From assembly GCF_041435095.1 (NCBI RefSeq), contig NZ_CP108025.1, forward strand, positions 4,588,001-4,652,000: 64,000 nt of DNA. Reading direction: 5' to 3'. This document shows, piece by piece, positions 43,401-49,661 of this stretch. The notes under the pieces were generated by a model that saw only the letters and a list, made by a program, of their open reading frames with translations, was not told where the DNA came from and ran no database searches. The translations under genes were made by a program, and so were the position numbers. The stretch comes from Kitasatospora sp. NBC_00315 (lineage in GTDB: Bacteria > Actinomycetota > Actinomycetes > Streptomycetales > Streptomycetaceae). Positions within the stretch are counted from its first letter, which is position 1. Each line of letters begins with the position of its first letter.

Positions 43401-43806
43401 CATCGCCGCGCACACCCCGGCCGCCGGACAGGTCTACCACCTCACCAACCCCCGGCACGCGATGCTGTCCGACCTGGCCGAGCGGCTGCGCGCCCGGGGT
43501 CACCGGATCGAGCAACTCCCCTACCAGGCATGGGTGAACCGGCTGGTGCGGTTCGCCGCGGGGCACCCCACCCACCCGATCACGGCGTTCGTCCCGCTGT
43601 TCGTGGACCGCTGCTCCGGAGCGGACCTCTCCATCAGCGAGATGTACTTCCGGCCGACCCTGCCACTGTTCACCCGCGACCGGGCCGAGCGGGCGCTGCG
43701 TGGCAGCGGGGTCGAGTTCCCCCCGGTGGACGCCCGGTTGCTCGACCTCTACCTCGACGACCTGCTGGCCGTCGGCTTCCTGGAGCCGCCGCATGCCGCA
43801 CCGTGA
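40486..43806 (+). CDS. MbtH-A-PCP-R nonribosomal peptide synthetase-like reductase
   Basis: 1106 aa from GTG 40486 (GAGGA 9 nt upstream; ATG 40492 possible). Residues ~10-60 look like an MbtH protein fused in frame (HYALWPADLPVPAGW). The adenylation domain follows: LMYTSGTTGSPKG, NAYGLTET, YRTGDTGRLRPDG, FGRIDQQVKVLGFRVDPGEV. Next are a carrier domain with FFALGGNSL (Ser ~648) and a thioester-reductase domain from ~732 (TGGTGFCGAHL, GYVESKW). Pocket residues read by alignment to GrsA are D-T-E-D-V-G-A-I-T, with acidic residues at 239 and 278, suggesting a basic amino acid, most like arginine. The product would be an amino aldehyde or alcohol. The next gene overlaps it. Confidence 0.93.
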   Translation: MNMANISQGHNSGLESVLLNGGGHYALWPADLPVPAGWGAVYGPAPAARCREEVRARWGDALSATDGDEPVAPVQELFRRAAAARPGATAVVTEDAEITYGDLDTRSNRLAVLLAGLGVASGTVVPVCLERDIDMVVALLAVLKAGGAFLPLDPAHPDRRLRRLVEDADARFVMTTREHAWRFRTCGVTPVLAEERPAGGERRAGVERRAAERRARLRPGASDRRSGADRRMPSSRTGPVRVISPDDLAYLMYTSGTTGSPKGVLVNHRALSLSLTRAAQAYGLTERDRVLQLAALGFDTSVEQIFTPLLSGAVLVLGGHRTWAPSELLGRLDVLGITVADLTPAYWHQFLRTAERGGPRETGLRLLVVGGDTVHAEDCQASLRLLPGTRLVNAYGLTETVITSTLGEITADLLAPSPAPVPVGTPLPGTTVYVLDDRLRPVPPGARGEVYIGGPAIARGYWRRPELTAELFLPDPHPDAPGARMYRTGDTGRLRPDGRLELFGRIDQQVKVLGFRVDPGEVESALAAHPAVDRAWVVPVVRPEGGQVLTAYFTLHSPDRAEIFRRGVRSYLAARLPEHMVPASFVHLARMPEAGDPKSGQPQPPQPEPAPEDGGTAVEIGLAHLWCELLGVEHVGPGDDFFALGGNSLIAMEMLARARVMFGIGITQVRFLTRSLLHHPTLRAFAEVTRSARTGTPGEASQPVDFAAEAALGVPVRHGGCPAPDWREPAEILLTGGTGFCGAHLLRTLLETTTAEIHCLVRAPDEQQALERLLAAQRRFLRSEPPVGRIRPLVGDLGRPLLGVGPQRFEELAASVDVIHHLGGQVNFIYPYQDLRAANVVGTREILRLAGHRRSIPVHYLSSLAVLAGFGPAGVPEVTEETPLAHPELLSVGYVESKWVAEALLHNAAAAGLPVAVHRVNDVTGDLTTGAMNTGTEVCALIKFLADSGVCPDVELWLDFVPADRLGRAIAHIAAHTPAAGQVYHLTNPRHAMLSDLAERLRARGHRIEQLPYQAWVNRLVRFAAGHPTHPITAFVPLFVDRCSGADLSISEMYFRPTLPLFTRDRAERALRGSGVEFPPVDARLLDLYLDDLLAVGFLEPPHAAP

Positions 43807-44611
43807 GGACCCCGTGACGACGGCCCGGCACCACACGTGGGGCTCGGTGGACCTGAGCGCGGCCCCGATCGACGCCCCGGCGGTCTTCTGCGCGGACCTC
43901 AGCCCGGCCGGTCTGCTGGCGGCCTACCGGGCGGGTGCCTACCCGATGCCCGCCGAGGACGAGTACGCCCGCTGTCTCAGCGAGGCCCGTTTCGAGGGGG
44001 AGGTCGCCGCCGGGGCGATCGCCGTCGTCGGCGCCGCCGGCGAGGTGCCCTACGAGGTGGCCTGGTGGTCACCGGATCCGAGACCGGTGATCGTGCCGGG
44101 CCCCGCGCAGCTCGGGCGCCGTCTCGTCCGGCGGCTGCGCAACCAGGTGGCCTGGTCGACCTCGGTGGACCTGGTGTTCGAGCGGGTGGTGGAGGAGTGC
44201 CGGATCGGCCGCACGCCGCGCTGGCTGACCGACCCGCTGGTCCGCGGCCTGTGCGCACTGCACGAGGAGGGCCGCGCGCACAGTGTGGAGGTCTGGGAGG
44301 GCGCCGAGCTGGTCGGCGGCGCGTTCGGCGTCCGGATCGGCCCGGTGCTGAGCCTCGACTCGATGTTCCACCGCCGCCCCGGCGCCGCCCGGGTCGCGAT
44401 CGCCGACCTGGGCGCCCGGTTCGCCGAAGCGGGCGGGCTGCTGCTGGACGCCCAGTGGGACGGCCCGGCCGTCCGCAGCCTCGGCGGCGCCCCGATGTCG
44501 CGCGCCGAGTACCTGGGGCTGCTGGCCGGATCGGGCGGCGCGGCGCCGGTCGGCGGCCTGCGGTCCGCGGGGCCGGTGGGCGCGACGCCCGGGAGTACCT
44601 CGTTGGAGTGA
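43793..44611 (+). CDS. Leucyl/phenylalanyl-tRNA-protein transferase homologue
   Basis: 272 aa. ATG 43793 (GGAG 7 nt upstream) overlaps the NRPS gene by 14 nt; GTG 43814 with GAGGA is an alternative. Aat family landmarks are visible: DLSPAGLLAAYRAGAYPM, WWSPDPRPVI, CALHEEGRAHSVEVWEGAEL, VGGAFGV, DSMFHRR, and LDAQWDGPAVRSLGG. Classical Aat adds Leu/Phe from tRNA to protein N-termini; homologues beside A-PCP-R proteins are proposed to add an aminoacyl group to an arginine-derived aldehyde. Coupling to the reductase supports that use here. The last ~35 residues are a Gly/Ala-rich tail. Confidence 0.9.
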   Translation: MPHREDPVTTARHHTWGSVDLSAAPIDAPAVFCADLSPAGLLAAYRAGAYPMPAEDEYARCLSEARFEGEVAAGAIAVVGAAGEVPYEVAWWSPDPRPVIVPGPAQLGRRLVRRLRNQVAWSTSVDLVFERVVEECRIGRTPRWLTDPLVRGLCALHEEGRAHSVEVWEGAELVGGAFGVRIGPVLSLDSMFHRRPGAARVAIADLGARFAEAGGLLLDAQWDGPAVRSLGGAPMSRAEYLGLLAGSGGAAPVGGLRSAGPVGATPGSTSLE

Positions 44612-44665
44612 GGGAGCGGCCTCATCGGGGGAGCCGGCGGGGCAGGGGGCCCTAGCATCCGGATC

Positions 44666-45523
44666 ATGACCGACGGTACGGATCCCGCGGCTTCGGGCCG
44701 CTTCTCGCCGCCCCCCGCACCGCGCCCGGCCGAGCCGGACTGGGCGGCGCTCGCGGAGCGGCACGAGGCCGACCGGCGGCGCCGGCGGCGGATCGTGACG
44801 GTCGGGACCGTCCTGGCGGTCGGCCTGCTGGGTGCCGGTACGGCCGTCGCCGTGATCGGTGGGCCGGCGCGGCCGGGCGGTCCGCCGGCGCCGGTCGCCG
44901 GTCCGCCGCCGCAGGTCCTGCCCGGGCGGACGGGGCCGGCCGACGCGCTGCTCGGCCCGGACGCCTCGGTGAGCGGCGAGTCGGGGGCGCCGCTGCTGCG
45001 GCTGACCGGTGGCGCAGGCTCCTACGGGTACGCCGAGCGTCAGGTCGTCGACGTGACACGGAGCTTCAGCGTCTCGGCGTGGGTCTACGACACGGCGCCC
45101 GGGGGAGCCGCGGCGGCCGTGCTCAGCCAGGGGGACGGCGCCTTCTCCTCGTTCGAACTGGGCCGCGACGACCAGGGCGGCGGCGCGGCCTGGTCGTTCC
45201 GGGTGCGGTGCGCCGACGGCGCCGCCCTGCGGGTCGCCGCCGACGCGGGCGGTCCGGCGGGTGCGTGGACGCAGCTCGCCGGGACGTACGACGCCGACCG
45301 GCGGATCGTCTCGCTCCGGGTGAACGGGGTGGTGGTGGCCTCGGCGGAGATGGCCGGCGCCCTGGCACCGGGCGGGCCGCTGGAGTTCGGGCGCAGCCGG
45401 CGGGACGGGAGCTGGGGGAGCCACTGGGCCGGCGCGCTCGGCCGCGTGCAGGTCTGGGACCGTGCGCTGGAGCCGGCGGGGGACGCCGGCTCCGGGCCGG
45501 TCGCGTCCTGGCTGGCCGGTTGA
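44666..45523 (+). CDS. Membrane-anchored LamG/concanavalin-like domain protein
   Basis: 285 aa. A Pro-rich cytoplasmic start and an Arg cluster (EADRRRRRR) precede one hydrophobic helix (IVTVGTVLAVGLLGAGTAVA), predicting a single-pass protein with its C-terminus outside. After a Pro/Gly linker, residues ~95-285 form a LamG-like beta-sandwich (FSVSAWVYDT, GAWTQLAGTYDADRRIVSLR, VNGVVVASA, LGRVQVWDRAL). Such domains bind carbohydrate or protein at the cell surface. Partner unknown; not obviously linked to the cluster. Confidence 0.88.
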   Translation: MTDGTDPAASGRFSPPPAPRPAEPDWAALAERHEADRRRRRRIVTVGTVLAVGLLGAGTAVAVIGGPARPGGPPAPVAGPPPQVLPGRTGPADALLGPDASVSGESGAPLLRLTGGAGSYGYAERQVVDVTRSFSVSAWVYDTAPGGAAAAVLSQGDGAFSSFELGRDDQGGGAAWSFRVRCADGAALRVAADAGGPAGAWTQLAGTYDADRRIVSLRVNGVVVASAEMAGALAPGGPLEFGRSRRDGSWGSHWAGALGRVQVWDRALEPAGDAGSGPVASWLAG

Positions 45524-45569
45524 CCGACCCGCGGCGGACCCCGCGGAGGCGGCGGACTAGCCTCTGGGC

Positions 45570-46055
45570 GTGAGCGATGAGAGCCGCACTCAACGGTCGG
45601 ACAGCACGGAGCCGGGCTTCGAGCGGGGCAGCGACGGCCCCAAGGTGATCATGGTCGGGACGGACGGCTCGGCGGCCGCCGCCCGGGCCACCGCGTACGC
45701 GGCGGGGCTGGCCCGGCGCCAGAACGCGCTGCTGGCCATCGTCTACGTGCAGCCGGTGCTCCTCGGCGCGGTGGCCATGGGCGCGGACGTGAGCGGGACG
45801 ACCGGGGAGGTCGCCGAGGAGCTGGTCCGCGAGATCCGGGCGTCGGCGGAGCGGGTGCGCGGCGTCTTCGAGGTCCGCTGGCGGTTCCACACCTTCCGGG
45901 GGGATCCGTACCTCGGGCTGGTGCGGGCGGCCGAGCAACTCAAGGCCGACGCGGTGGTGGTCGGGGCGTCCGAGCAGGCGGGCCACCGGATCATCGGCTC
46001 GGTGGCGGTCCGGCTGGTGAAGGCGGGGCGCTGGCCGGTCACCGTCGTCCCGTGA
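45570..46055 (+). CDS. Universal stress protein (UspA family)
   Basis: 161 aa single Usp domain starting at GTG 45570 after a ~22-residue polar lead. Features: VIMVGTDGSAAAARATAYA, LLAIVYVQP, and the ATP-binding tail VVVGASEQAG...IGSVAVRLVKAGRWPVTVVP, where the usual G-x2-G-x9-G pattern is partly changed (ASEQAGHRIIGS). Probably binds nucleotide and helps in stress or dormancy. It faces the rRNA/tRNA methyltransferase pair. Confidence 0.88.
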   Translation: MSDESRTQRSDSTEPGFERGSDGPKVIMVGTDGSAAAARATAYAAGLARRQNALLAIVYVQPVLLGAVAMGADVSGTTGEVAEELVREIRASAERVRGVFEVRWRFHTFRGDPYLGLVRAAEQLKADAVVVGASEQAGHRIIGSVAVRLVKAGRWPVTVVP

Positions 46056-46079
46056 CCGGCCGGCGCACCCGCGTCCGCA

Positions 46080-46667
46080 TCACTCGCCGTCGTCGAGATC
46101 CAGGTCGCCGAACTCGCCCGCGTCGCTGCCGTCCGGCGTGCCGCTGAGCGCGTACCCCTGCCGACGGGCCTCGTAGCAGGCGACCGACGTCGCCGAGGAC
46201 ACGTTCAGCGAGCCGACCCGCCCCAGCTGCGGGACGAACGCCACGGTGTCGCAGAGCGCCAGCGCCTCCGCGGTGACGCCCCGGTCCTCGTGGCCGACCA
46301 TGAAGGCGACCGCCGGGGTGAGCGGCGCGGCGAACAACGGCACTGCCTCGTCGGCCAGTTCGAGGCCGACGACGCGGAATCCGTCGGCCCGGGCCGCCGC
46401 CACCGCCTCGGCGACCGTCTCGAAGTGCTCAGCCTTGAGGTAGCGGTCGGTGCCCATCGCGGCCTTCTGCGCGCCCGCCGAGCGCACCGACGGGGTGTCG
46501 CCCGTCAGGTACAGCTTCTCGGCGCCCATCGCCGACGCGGTACGGACGATCGAGCCCACGTTGAAGGGCGACTGGAGGTTCTCCAGGATGACCGCCAGCC
46601 TGAACTCGTTGCTGCGCCGCCACTGGCGGTGCAGGCGCTTCAGGTCGGTTCCGCGGAGCTGCTTCAC
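46080..46667 (-). CDS. SpoU/TrmH-family RNA 2'-O-methyltransferase
   Basis: 195 aa. The knotted SPOUT fold motifs are in place: AVILENLQSPFNVGSIVRTA (motif 1), AFMVGHEDRGV (motif 2) and PQLGRVGSLNVSSATSVACY (motif 3). The protein methylates ribose in tRNA or rRNA using SAM. Its start overlaps the upstream methyltransferase stop by 4 nt, so the two are coupled. The C-terminal acidic tail (GDLDLDDGE) is variable. Target nucleotide not readable. Confidence 0.92.
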   Translation of the reverse strand: MKQLRGTDLKRLHRQWRRSNEFRLAVILENLQSPFNVGSIVRTASAMGAEKLYLTGDTPSVRSAGAQKAAMGTDRYLKAEHFETVAEAVAAARADGFRVVGLELADEAVPLFAAPLTPAVAFMVGHEDRGVTAEALALCDTVAFVPQLGRVGSLNVSSATSVACYEARRQGYALSGTPDGSDAGEFGDLDLDDGE

Positions 46668-47305
46668 GACGTCGTACCTCGTCCACTGTCGGGGGCGGCC
46701 GCCTCGGGGCGGGGCCGCGCTTCAAGAATCCGGAATCCGTTGACGGACGTGACCCGCGTGGTCGGGTAGCCCTCGGTGTTCAGCCACTTCTGCAGCGAGT
46801 CCGAACCGAGGTTGCGCTGGACGACGAGGAAGGCCGAGCCGTCCGGCGTCAGGCGCGGCAGCCAGCGGTGCAGCAGGCGGTGCAGCTCGCCCTTGCCGAT
46901 CCGGATCGGCGGATTGGAGTAGATCGCCGCGAACCGCACGTCCTCGGGCACGTCGTCGGGCAGCACGGCCTGGACGTTCTTCAGGCCGAGCGCCTGCGCG
47001 TTGTCGCCGACCAGATCGAGCGCCCGGGTGTTGATGTCGACCGCCCACACGCTGGAGCGCCTGCGGCGCGAGGCCCAGGTGAGCGCGATCGGCCCGTAGC
47101 CGCAGCCCATGTCGAGGATCGGGCCCTTCACCCGTGGCACCGGCGCGTGCTCCAGCAGGACGCGGGTGCCCGGGTCGAGCCGGGTGCGGGAGAAGACCCC
47201 GGTGTCGGTGGTGAGCTCCAGGGTGATGTCTGGCAGGGTCACAGTGATCGGTCGTCGCTCGCTGGCGACGTCGGGTGCACCGGTGAAGTAGTGCGAGCCG
47301 GACAT
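46664..47305 (-). CDS. Class I SAM methyltransferase (RsmC-like small-subunit rRNA type)
   Basis: 213 aa. SAM motif ILDMGCGYGPIALTWA, acidic loop VWAVDINTRAL and the NPPIRIGK catalytic motif (N-P-P-x of N-methyltransferases acting on guanine/adenine) are present. It matches the single-domain RsmC/YbiN-type guanine-N2 methyltransferases of actinobacteria. It is coupled to the SpoU gene, forming a small RNA-modification operon. The promoter must lie in 47306-47500, which has no other gene. Confidence 0.9.
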   Translation of the reverse strand: MSGSHYFTGAPDVASERRPITVTLPDITLELTTDTGVFSRTRLDPGTRVLLEHAPVPRVKGPILDMGCGYGPIALTWASRRRRSSVWAVDINTRALDLVGDNAQALGLKNVQAVLPDDVPEDVRFAAIYSNPPIRIGKGELHRLLHRWLPRLTPDGSAFLVVQRNLGSDSLQKWLNTEGYPTTRVTSVNGFRILEARPRPEAAAPDSGRGTTS

Positions 47306-47496
47306 GATTTCCCCGTCGGGTCGTAAGGGCTTGGGGCCACCGGGTGGGCGCGGGTCAGCCCTGCTTGTTCGGCACCGATCGTACCCTTCACCCCGGCGGC
47401 CCCGGATCTTCGCAGGTCAGGGCGTCCTTTCCCGATGGTTGTCAGCCGACGCCGCGGGCCGCGCCTCGGCACCGGCGCCTGCGGTGCCCGGCCGCC

Positions 47497-47721
47497 CTAC
47501 GGCCGGTCGTCCACCTCGCACCACAACCCGGCCCGCGACGAGTGCCCCCACCGTGCGGTGGCCCCGAGGATCGGCAGCAGCGCGCCCTGGAGGAGCGGGT
47601 CGTCCGGCGCGGCGAGGGTGAGGCGGTGGACGCCCGCGACGGTTGTGAGCCGTACGTCCTGGCCGGTCACGGCGGCCAGCAGCCCGGCGATCCGCCGGGC
47701 CCCGGGAAGGCCGCGCATCAC
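47497..47721 (-). CDS. Small unknown protein
   Basis: 74 aa, balanced composition (LPGARRIAGLLAAVTGQDVR, then LTTVAGVHRLTLAAPDDPLL), 6 nt after the stop of the upstream gene, suggesting a two-gene operon. No ribosome site stands out and no family is recognised. Codon use looks coding. Both genes are divergent from the Scr1-type regulator and may be cotargets. Confidence 0.5.
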   Translation of the reverse strand: MMRGLPGARRIAGLLAAVTGQDVRLTTVAGVHRLTLAAPDDPLLQGALLPILGATARWGHSSRAGLWCEVDDRP

Positions 47722-47727
47722 CGGGGT

Positions 47728-48081
47728 TCAGGCCCCCGGCGCGACCGGTCGCGCCAGCCAGCGCGGGTCCGCCTCCCACTCGACCCCGCCGCCCGCCGGC
47801 CGGAGGTGGACGGCCCTGCCCATCCGGCCCATGAAGACGCCCGTCCGGCCGGTCAGGGCATCGAGGACCGGCTCCCCCCGCCGGGTGGGGTGGTAGGGGT
47901 CTCCCGGCGGCTCGGCCCCCGCCTGCCCGGTTACGACCGCCGGGTACGGGCTCCTGAGCTTCAGCTGCGCCTCGGGGAGCCCCCCGCAGTTCGCGGGACA
48001 TCGGCAGAGGGGCATGCTGCGGTCGCTGACGGGCGGCGGGGCCGGGTCGGGGCTGGGCTCAGTGGTGTGGTGGTCGGTCAC
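47728..48081 (-). CDS. Unknown protein with Cys-x-Cys motif
   Basis: 117 aa. An N-terminal Pro/Ser-rich segment leads to PLCRCPANCGGLPEA, with three closely spaced Cys that might bind a metal, then a conserved-looking half (DALTGRTGVFMGRMGRAVHL, RPAGGGVEWEADPRWL). Function unknown. It is divergent from the Scr1-type XRE gene with ~130 bp between, a shared promoter region. Confidence 0.55.
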   Translation of the reverse strand: MTDHHTTEPSPDPAPPPVSDRSMPLCRCPANCGGLPEAQLKLRSPYPAVVTGQAGAEPPGDPYHPTRRGEPVLDALTGRTGVFMGRMGRAVHLRPAGGGVEWEADPRWLARPVAPGA

Positions 48082-48210
48082 AACGTGCCTCCGAGGGCGT
48101 TCGCGCCGTAGCGCTGTTCACTGTTCGTACCCCCATGGTCACTGTGAGAGGCTACGATCCGGAAGGGTTCCAACTTGACAGGTCCCTTCCGTGGAATCGG
48201 AGCGATGCCC

Positions 48211-49050
48211 GTGCATCAGAAGGACGTTGATCCCACCTCCGGGCCGCTGGCCGCCTTCGGTGTGCAACTCCGCAGGTCCCGGCGGGCCGCAGGGCTCTCA
48301 CAGGTCGAACTCGGCGCCGCCGTCGCCTACAGCAACACCTTCATCTCCTACCTGGAGACCGCGCGAAGGGAGCCGTCCCACCGGTTCGCCGTCGCAGCGG
48401 ACGCCGTCCTGAACACCGGCGGCACCCTCGAACTGATGTGGTGGAACCTCAAGCACACGGCGCTGCTGGAGGGGTTCCCGGAGTACGCCACGCTGGAAGC
48501 CAAGGCCACGGACATACGGATGTTCGAGCTTGGTGTGATTCCCGGACTTCTCCAGACGCGGGAGTACGCGACGACGCTCGCGCACGCCGATGTCAGGAGA
48601 GGTGGCATCGCCCGGAACCAGGCCGAGGAGCGGGTCGATTTCCTGCTCGCCCGGCAGCGCCTGCTGGACCGGGGGCAACCGCCGCTCGTGCACGCGGTTC
48701 TGGACGAAAGCTGTCTGCGCCGACCGGTCGGGGGCGCGGAGGTCATGGCGGCCCAGTTCCAGCATCTGGAGGCCCTGGTCGAACGGCCGGACGTGATCAT
48801 CCAGGTGGCGCCGTTCCTGCTGGCCGAGGAGCGCCCGTTCGCACACCCGGTGTACCTGCTGTCCCTTGCCGACGGTTCGATGCTCGGCTACACGGAATCG
48901 CATCAACGGGGTTTCCTGGAGCGGGATACCGCGACTGTCAAGGCGTGGGCGAGGAACTACGATCGGCTACAGGTTGGAGCGCTGTCCGAGGCTGCATCCC
49001 TGGCAATGATCCGCGAGGCACGGAAGGACCATCATGACCGACCACGTTGA
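48211..49050 (+). CDS. Scr1-family XRE regulator with DUF5753-type domain
   Basis: 279 aa. GTG 48211 is preferred (GGAG 8 nt upstream); ATG 48205 is close and TTG 48175 is part of a TTGACA sequence. The N-terminal helix-turn-helix (FGVQLRRSRRAAGLSQVELG, AVAYSNTFISYLETARREPS) is followed by the long effector domain seen in Scr1-type regulators (FELGVIPGLLQTREYA, VIIQVAPFLLAEERPFAHPV). These pair with DUF397 proteins, as here, and form numerous paralogues in streptomycetes resembling antitoxin/toxin-like regulatory pairs (BldB/WhiJ-type loci). Confidence 0.93.
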   Translation: MHQKDVDPTSGPLAAFGVQLRRSRRAAGLSQVELGAAVAYSNTFISYLETARREPSHRFAVAADAVLNTGGTLELMWWNLKHTALLEGFPEYATLEAKATDIRMFELGVIPGLLQTREYATTLAHADVRRGGIARNQAEERVDFLLARQRLLDRGQPPLVHAVLDESCLRRPVGGAEVMAAQFQHLEALVERPDVIIQVAPFLLAEERPFAHPVYLLSLADGSMLGYTESHQRGFLERDTATVKAWARNYDRLQVGALSEAASLAMIREARKDHHDRPR

Positions 49051-49246
49051 CCTGACCGGCGCTACCTGGGTGAAGTCGAAGCACAGCGAGAACGGCGGCG
49101 CGTGCGTCGAAGTGGCCCCCGGCTTCGCCGGTGTCGTGCCGGTCCGTGACTCCAAGGACCCCGACGGTCCTGCGCTCGTCTTCTCCGCCGAGGCGTTCGC
49201 GACGTTCGTCGCCGGGGTGAAGGCCGGCGAGTTCGGCGCGGTCTGA
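49034..49246 (+). CDS. DUF397 protein, partner of the Scr1-type regulator
   Basis: 70 aa; ATG 49034 overlaps the end of the regulator gene by 17 nt. DUF397 signature: LTGATWVKSKHSENGGACVE, VVPVRDSKDPDGPALVFSAE, then AFATFVAGVKAGEF. DUF397 proteins act with the XRE partner in developmental regulation; the biochemical role is still unclear. Confidence 0.95.
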   Translation: MTDHVDLTGATWVKSKHSENGGACVEVAPGFAGVVPVRDSKDPDGPALVFSAEAFATFVAGVKAGEFGAV

Positions 49247-49451
49247 GGGGCTCCGGGCCGGTCGGCGGCGGTGGGTGGGGTGGTCGCCCGGGGGCGTCGT
49301 CGCCGCCGACCCGGCGGCGGGGCGGGGCTCGCCAACACGCCCACGCCCGGCCGAGGCTTCGCGTCGGGGCGACTGCGGACGGATACTTCAAGGACCCGCC
49401 AGTAGCACCCGGCAGGGCCCGTGTGAGGCTCCGAGCAGGAGGTCCGACGCC

Positions 49452-49643
49452 ATGCCCCAGAACCCCGAGGACTACCAGGACACCGTCGTCGAGGCCGACG
49501 AGCCGGCCGCGGACGATCCCGAGGGTGACGAGCTGGACGAGCTGGCGGAGCGCCGCGCCCTGGGCGCGGACCCGGCGACGGATCTCGCCGACGCGACCGA
49601 GCAGACCAGGGTGGTCGAACTGGACGAGGACGAGTACCGCTGA
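49452..49643 (+). CDS. Small acidic protein
   Basis: 63 aa, GGAGG 10 nt before ATG 49452. About one third of residues are Asp or Glu (DELDELAERR, VVELDEDEYR), there is no Cys and no hydrophobic segment, so it is probably disordered. Short proteins of this composition are common in streptomycetes and uncharacterised. Confidence 0.65.
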   Translation: MPQNPEDYQDTVVEADEPAADDPEGDELDELAERRALGADPATDLADATEQTRVVELDEDEYR

Positions 49644-49661
49644 GCCCCCCCGGGGGCGGCC

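Noticed and set aside
43793-44611. Ordinary N-degron Aat housekeeping gene
   Set aside because: Possible in principle, but the overlap with an A-PCP-R gene makes a biosynthetic role more likely.
48175-48210. TTG at 48175 as start of the Scr1-type regulator
   Set aside because: It lies within TTGACA and has no ribosome site; GTG 48211 has GGAG at good spacing.
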